Origin: Bacteroidales bacterium
Lineage (GTDB): Bacteria; Bacteroidota; Bacteroidia; Bacteroidales; UBA7960
Assembly: GCA_007128045.1 (NCBI GenBank)
Contig: SKYG01000165.1
Location: 1 to 8,348, forward strand
DNA: 8,348 nucleotides
Direction: 5' to 3'
The stretch's first letter is position 1. Every line of letters starts with the position of its first letter. Below, in pieces: positions 5,181 through 8,348 of the stretch. The position numbers were made by a program, and so were the translations under genes. A model generated the notes under the pieces. It made no database searches. It saw only the letters and a list, made by a program, of their open reading frames with translations, and was not told the origin of the DNA.

Positions 5181-5397
5181 GATAGTTCGAGACTGGTATC
5201 CAGAGCATGTTGCTCAAAGGCATTACTTGGCCTGGATGTGAAGATCAATGTCTCCACCACGAAGATTATGATCAGTGCGGGAGCCATACAGCCTTACCTG
5301 TGCCTCAGGGTCGAAACGTCTAATGACATCCAAAATAGCTTGTTTTTCTTCTTTTTTAAGTCGCATACAACAAATATACAATATTGACAAGAAAAAC
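4890..5397. repeat. Duplicated block, copy 2 (508 bp)
   Basis: Direct repeat of 1747-2253 with one inserted base in an A-run near 4994-4999 and 12 substitutions. Of the 11 substitutions falling in the two reading frames, I count 8 that change the amino acid and 3 that do not, which points to relaxed selection since duplication. The left edge interrupts the HEPN C-terminus that is longer in copy 1, so copy 2 is more likely the inserted one; this is inference. Confidence 0.93.
5177..5366 (-). pseudogene. Truncated MNT nucleotidyltransferase gene, copy 2
   Basis: The ATG at 5366 starts a 47-residue frame ending in TAA at 5223, with the core LYGSRTDHNLRGGDIDLHI. It differs from copy 1 at four residues (Thr to Ile, Phe to Tyr, Asn to His, Pro to His). 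As in copy 1 it keeps the GS and DxD motifs but lacks the second half of the domain, and a tail in another frame ends in a TGA overlapping the HEPN start. A stable catalytic protein is unlikely, although a short peptide could be made. Confidence 0.7.
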
Positions 5398-5434
5398 TCC
5401 TCAACAACTCAACAATGCAACCTATTCCTACATG

Positions 5435-5482
5435 CAGCTCCGCCCTTTCAGTCACATGTTATGACCTAAGCGGGCCGATATT
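5435..5482. repeat. 48-bp intergenic direct repeat, copy B
   Basis: Same orientation as 741-788 with two mismatches. The gap that holds it (5398-5726, between cysNC and MNT copy 2) contains no supported gene: it carries a CAACAACTCAACA tract at 5401-5414, this repeat, a CGCAGAG-type element, a TTAAACS heptamer tract, a GC-rich stretch with GGGATCCCTCACTAAGGTTC at 5628-5647 region, and heptamer array B. Confidence 0.75.
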
Positions 5483-5513
5483 GCCTTCCGTGCCAGGGCA
5501 ACCACAAGGGTAA

Positions 5514-5575
5514 AATAACCGCAGAGCGCGGAGTTTCACGCAGATATCGCAAAGGACAATTAAGACGCAAAGATA
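5514..5575. repeat. Degenerate CGCAGAG-family repeat
   Basis: Starts AATAACCGCAGAG and continues GCGCGGAG, TTCACGCAGA, TATCGCAAAGG, AGACGCAAAG. This is the element of the set with the clearest CGCARAG periodicity. It is non-coding and lies downstream of cysNC. Confidence 0.65.
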
Positions 5576-5585
5576 TGTCTTTCAA

Positions 5586-5608
5586 CCTTAAACGTTAAAC
5601 CTTAAACC
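5586..5608. repeat. CSTTAAA heptamer tract
   Basis: Units CCTTAAA, CGTTAAA, CCTTAAA and a final CC. It is a third heptamer sequence in the window with a strict 7-bp period, sitting about 60 bp from array B. Confidence 0.6.
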
Positions 5609-5667
5609 GACTTTCGAACTTATGAATGGGATCCCTCACTAAGGTTCGGGACTCCGCTTCGCTCCGC

Positions 5668-5725
5668 CTTCTGACCTTCTGACCTTCGACCTTTGACTTT
5701 CGACCTTCGACCTTCGACTTTCGAC
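5668..5725. repeat. Heptamer array B touching the cysNC stop
   Basis: Two CTTCTGAC octamers followed by six heptamers: CTTCGAC, CTTTGAC, TTTCGAC, CTTCGAC, CTTCGAC, TTTCGAC. One base separates the array from the TAA stop of cysNC (5727-5729). Orientation matches arrays A and D, which also lie at gene 3' ends. Confidence 0.9.
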
Positions 5726-5726
5726 C

Positions 5727-7748
5727 TTATCCCAGTAACAACCTGCTCCTCAACGCCAAAACCGCTTCTTCGACACTAAGCTTCGTGGTGTCGATCTTAA
5801 AGGTGGTAGGACCGGGTTCGTCGTAGGGGGCATCGAAGCCGGTGAGGCCCTTGATGTGCCCTTTTTTTGCCTTGGTATACAGTCCTTTGGGGTCGCGTTT
5901 CTGGGCGGTGGCCTGGTCGCAGTAGATGTAAAACTCGAAGTAGTCGGATTCACCGATGATGTAGCGTGCCATGTCGCGGTCTTCGCTGCTGGGCGACACG
6001 AAGGCGCAGATCACGATAAAGCCGTGGTCGAGCAAGGCTCTGGCAGCGTGGGCTGCACGGCGGATGTTCTCTTTGCGGTCTTGCGGACTGAAGCCCAGGT
6101 CGCCACTCAACCCATGCCGCATGATGTCGCCGTCGATCAGGAGGGTTTGCTTCCCTTCATTCCACAATTTGCGCTCGAGGCTTTTGGAGATAGTGGTCTT
6201 TCCAGCGCCGGAAATGCCTGTGAGCCATATCACCAGGGCTTTATGGCCATTGCGGCGCTCCCGCTCCTCCCTGCTGATGTTTTGTGGCATCCACTTCACG
6301 TTGGGCGAGCGCAACACGGCGCCATGCTCCTTATCCAGAGGATGCGGCAGGTATTGGTGTCCTTCACGCACAAGGTCCTCGGCGGTTTTTTTACCACCAT
6401 CAGAACCCCCGTCCATGATGATATCTTCGGGGTCTGGCCACCCCCCTGCCGGCCTCCGCATCATGATGCCGTTCATCTCCACCTGTACTGCCTTGCGCAC
6501 CATGCCGGCACCGACGGTGACGTTGGTGTCGGGATCGACAAGGATAAAGCTGCCGGTGGCGGCATTGCGGCGGTAGGTGTCGAGCGAAAGAGGCAGGCTG
6601 GTGTCGACGCTGACCCTGCCAATTTCGTTCAGCTCTAACTGATTCGTGGATGTGCGGTGCAGGGTATCTACGTCGATCTTATAGTGGATGTTGCGGACAA
6701 ACCCTTGTATGCAGCGGGTCGTCTGCATGAGCAGGTAGGTCTTGCCCACCTGCATAGGCTCCTGGTTCATCCAGCACAGGTAGGCGTCGAAAGATCGTGA
6801 AAAGTGTGGTACGTTGTTCGACCGTACGATCATGTCACCACGACTGATGTCCAGCTCATCATCGATCTGCAACACGATAGAGTCGCCGGCACGGGCCTCC
6901 TCCAGCTCCCCATCGTATGTCACGATATTTTTTATCTTGGTGGTAAGGCGTGAAGGCAGCACGGTGATGTCGTCGCCCTTGCGGATAATTCCGGAGCTGA
7001 CCCTGCCGGCATAGCCTCTGAAGTCCTGATTGGGCCGTATCACATTCTGTACCGGAAAGCGGAAGTCGATCAGGTTGCGCGCAGCATCTACATGCACATG
7101 CTCCAGGTGGTACAACAAGGTAGGGCCGTTGTACCAGGGCATCTTCTCGCTCTTTGTTACGATGTTGTCGCCATAGAGTGCCGACATAGGTATATAGGTG
7201 ATGTCGTCGATATCCATGCGTGAAATGAAATCGCGGAAGTCGCCCACGATATCTTCGAACACCTGCTGGTCGTAGTCTACCAGGTCCATCTTGTTGATGG
7301 CAACCACCAGGTGGGGTATCTGCAGCAGAGACGAGATAAAGCTGTGGCGTTTGCTTTGGGTGAGCACCCCCTTGCGGGCATCGATCAGTATGATGGCCAG
7401 GTCGGCCGTGGAAGCACCCGTCACCATGTTGCGGGTGTATTGAATATGTCCGGGGGTGTCGGCGATGATGAACTTACGCCGCGGGGTGGCGAAATACCTG
7501 TAAGCCACGTCGATGGTGATCTTCTGTTCCCGTTCGGCACGTAAGCCGTCGGTCAGCAACGCCAGGTTCACCGTCTCCTCACCATTGTTTCTACAGGTAA
7601 GCTCAATGGCATCCATCTGATCCTGAAAGATAGACTTGCTATCATACAAGAGCCTGCCAATCAGTGTGCTCTTCCCGTCATCGACACTGCCGGCCGTTGT
7701 AAACCGGAGGAGGTCCATGTTCAGATACTTATTGTCAATATTTGACAT
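5727..7748 (-). CDS. cysNC: Bifunctional CysN-CysC: sulfate adenylyltransferase subunit 1 and APS kinase
   Basis: A 673-residue fusion. The N-terminal half is the CysN GTPase of ATP sulfurylase: P-loop GSVDDGKST at 20-28, DTPGH at 97-101, NKMD at 152-155, and SALYGD, followed by the EF-Tu-like beta-barrel domains to about residue 440. A polar linker leads to APS kinase from about residue 500, with P-loop GISGAGKTT at 511-519, the DGD and FSPQDRKENIRR motifs and the KGLYTKAKKG/TGFDAPYDEP lid near the end. With CysD it makes APS from sulfate and ATP at the cost of GTP, and the kinase then makes PAPS. The ATG at 7748 gives the family start MSNIDNKYLNMDLLRFTTAG. The partner cysD ends 550 bp upstream, with an unrelated small gene between. 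Near a glycan exporter, PAPS may serve polysaccharide sulfation; cysteine supply is the alternative. Confidence 0.97.
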   Translation of the reverse strand: MSNIDNKYLNMDLLRFTTAGSVDDGKSTLIGRLLYDSKSIFQDQMDAIELTCRNNGEETVNLALLTDGLRAEREQKITIDVAYRYFATPRRKFIIADTPGHIQYTRNMVTGASTADLAIILIDARKGVLTQSKRHSFISSLLQIPHLVVAINKMDLVDYDQQVFEDIVGDFRDFISRMDIDDITYIPMSALYGDNIVTKSEKMPWYNGPTLLYHLEHVHVDAARNLIDFRFPVQNVIRPNQDFRGYAGRVSSGIIRKGDDITVLPSRLTTKIKNIVTYDGELEEARAGDSIVLQIDDELDISRGDMIVRSNNVPHFSRSFDAYLCWMNQEPMQVGKTYLLMQTTRCIQGFVRNIHYKIDVDTLHRTSTNQLELNEIGRVSVDTSLPLSLDTYRRNAATGSFILVDPDTNVTVGAGMVRKAVQVEMNGIMMRRPAGGWPDPEDIIMDGGSDGGKKTAEDLVREGHQYLPHPLDKEHGAVLRSPNVKWMPQNISREERERRNGHKALVIWLTGISGAGKTTISKSLERKLWNEGKQTLLIDGDIMRHGLSGDLGFSPQDRKENIRRAAHAARALLDHGFIVICAFVSPSSEDRDMARYIIGESDYFEFYIYCDQATAQKRDPKGLYTKAKKGHIKGLTGFDAPYDEPGPTTFKIDTTKLSVEEAVLALRSRLLLG

Positions 7749-7770
7749 TTTTAAATGTTTTAGTCACCAG

Positions 7771-7798
7771 GTCAAAAGTCGAAGGTCGAAAGTCGAAA
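7771..7798. repeat. Heptamer array C (GTCGAAA type) upstream of cysNC
   Basis: Four units: GTCAAAA, GTCGAAG, GTCGAAA, GTCGAAA, ending 22 bp upstream of the cysNC ATG. The array is inverted relative to array B at the other end of cysNC and relative to array D across the S23 gene. Arrays C and D could base-pair in a transcript that spans cysD to cysNC, for example CTTTCGACTTTCGACC against GGTCGAAAGTCGAAAG. Confidence 0.9.
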
Positions 7799-7815
7799 GA
7801 CAAGAGCTCCTATTA

Positions 7816-8175
7816 TTAATCCTTACGTTTGAGGTATTTGATAAAGGAAGCTAGTCCACGCGCCAGCTTACGACAATTCTCTAAAATTATATTACCATCG
7901 CTTTCTTTAATATAGTTCAGATCCTTCGCCAGATATATCATGCTACGTACCTCACCGCATGACGCTTTTGAGATATACAAAAATCTTAAAAAATCAGCAT
8001 CAGAACCCCTTTCGAAGCCTTCTGCTATATTATTCATTACCGAAATTGAAGCTCGTTGTATCTGATCCTTAAACCCAAAATCTTTTAGACCATTAAAAGT
8101 TTTATAAATAACACCTGCAAGATCTTTTGCCTCTTGCCATACTACCAAATCTTCAAATCCCTCTACCTTTTTCAT
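7816..8175 (-). CDS. Four-helix-bundle protein, S23/23S rRNA intervening-sequence family
   Basis: A 119-residue protein with the family hallmarks: FEDLVVWQEAKDLAGVIY near the start, FKDQIQRASISVMNNIAEGF in the middle, and the SDADFLRFLYISKASCGEVR segment followed by a final helix. The IAEGFERGS turn is characteristic. Founding members are encoded within intervening sequences in 23S rRNA genes of spirochaetes and others, and many free-standing copies occur in Bacteroidota; their biochemical role is unknown and the solved fold is a pentamer-forming helical bundle. The gene is AT-rich compared with cysNC and sits between cysD and cysNC, which are normally adjacent. It is flanked by inverted heptamer arrays and, on the upstream side, a palindrome, which suggests it arrived as an insertion. 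Confidence 0.92.
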   Translation of the reverse strand: MKKVEGFEDLVVWQEAKDLAGVIYKTFNGLKDFGFKDQIQRASISVMNNIAEGFERGSDADFLRFLYISKASCGEVRSMIYLAKDLNYIKESDGNIILENCRKLARGLASFIKYLKRKD

Positions 8176-8214
8176 ATTATATTATGACCTATCAGCTAAT
8201 TTCTTATCTCACTT

Positions 8215-8234
8215 AGACAAGGCATGCCTTGTCT
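8215..8234. repeat. Palindrome AGACAAGGCATGCCTTGTCT, GTAGRGRC family, copy 2
   Basis: A perfect 20-bp palindrome identical to the core at 803-822 and followed by CTAC, so the right end is complete while the left GTAG is lost. Like the first copy it is followed within a few bases by a heptamer array of the YTTCGAC type. It lies in the 127-bp space between the cysD stop and the S23 start. Confidence 0.85.
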
Positions 8235-8240
8235 CTACTC

Positions 8241-8296
8241 TCTTGACTATCGACTATCGACTTTCGACTTTCGACCTTTGACCTTTGACCTTTGAC
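8241..8296. repeat. Heptamer array D, eight units, beside the cysD stop
   Basis: Units TCTTGAC, TATCGAC x2, TTTCGAC x2, CTTTGAC x3. It ends 6 bp from the cysD TGA stop. It is the longest array in the window and shows graded unit change along its length (TAT, then TTT, then CTT with T-for-C), as expected if units expand by slippage. Confidence 0.92.
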
Positions 8297-8302
8297 CTTG
8301 TA

Positions 8303-8348
8303 TCAAAAATACCCCGCCCTCTTCCTATCCTCCATCGCAGTCTCACTA
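8303..8348 (-). CDS. cysD: Sulfate adenylyltransferase subunit 2 (CysD), last 14 codons
   Basis: Reading from the right edge on the minus strand gives SETAMEDRKRAGYF followed by TGA at 8303-8305. This matches the highly conserved CysD C-terminus (of the form MEDRKRxGYF/MEEKKRxGYF). CysD is the catalytic PAPS-reductase-like subunit of ATP sulfurylase and pairs with CysN. The rest of the gene lies beyond the window. Its presence just upstream of cysNC on the same strand supports a cysD-cysNC operon interrupted by the S23 gene. Confidence 0.85.
   Translation of the reverse strand, partial: SETAMEDRKRAGYF

Noticed and set aside
5856..6638. Plus-strand open frames opposite cysNC
   Set aside because: Antisense to a fully conserved CysN-CysC protein; no domain recognised.

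Overview
The window looks like a chromosomal stretch from a member of the Bacteroidota, probably a surface-polysaccharide or sulfation locus. The reasons are a CysD followed by a fused CysN-CysC, a SagB-type nitroreductase, a winged-helix/nucleotidyltransferase regulator of the kind common beside Bacteroidota polysaccharide loci, few Shine-Dalgarno sequences before starts, and intergenic spaces filled with short tandem repeats. The phylum call is inference; there is no rRNA gene or other phylogenetic marker here. Every gene I can support lies on the minus strand, so transcription runs from high to low coordinates.

In transcription order: the last 14 codons of cysD (8303-8348); a four-helix-bundle S23/IVP gene (7816-8175) lodged between cysD and cysNC; cysNC, encoding sulfate adenylyltransferase subunit 1 fused to APS kinase (5727-7748); a repeat-filled gap (5398-5726); a degenerate miniature MNT-HEPN gene pair (4869-5366); an intact-looking mntA antitoxin gene overlapping a hepT toxin gene that carries a stop exactly at its catalytic arginine (4167-4798); a zinc-dependent alcohol dehydrogenase (2997-4070); a SagB/ThcOx-type nitroreductase (2327-2953); a second copy of the degenerate MNT-HEPN pair (1690-2222); a winged-helix plus nucleotidyltransferase-fold regulator (881-1411); and the 5' part of an ABC exporter gene resembling PglK/MsbA flippases (1-579, runs off the window).

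Functionally, CysD plus CysNC would turn sulfate and ATP into APS and then PAPS, the sulfate donor for sulfated glycans or for cysteine synthesis. The ABC exporter suggests export or flipping of a lipid-linked glycan nearby. The HEPN/MNT genes belong to the HepT/MntA toxin-antitoxin superfamily. All three HEPN genes seen here have lost the RX4HXY active site by nonsense mutation or internal deletion, while one MNT antitoxin keeps all its catalytic aspartates.

The most unusual layer is the intergenic DNA. A 507-bp block carrying the miniature MNT-HEPN pair is duplicated at about 97 percent identity, 3.1 kb apart. Arrays of a 7-bp unit (YTTCGAC or its complement) sit next to several gene ends, in one orientation at stops and the opposite orientation at starts. 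Palindromes of a GTAGRGRC family, a 48-bp repeat, and degenerate CGCAGAG repeats fill most of the rest. Several stop codons are supplied by these repeats. No tRNA, rRNA, CRISPR array or transposase gene was seen.
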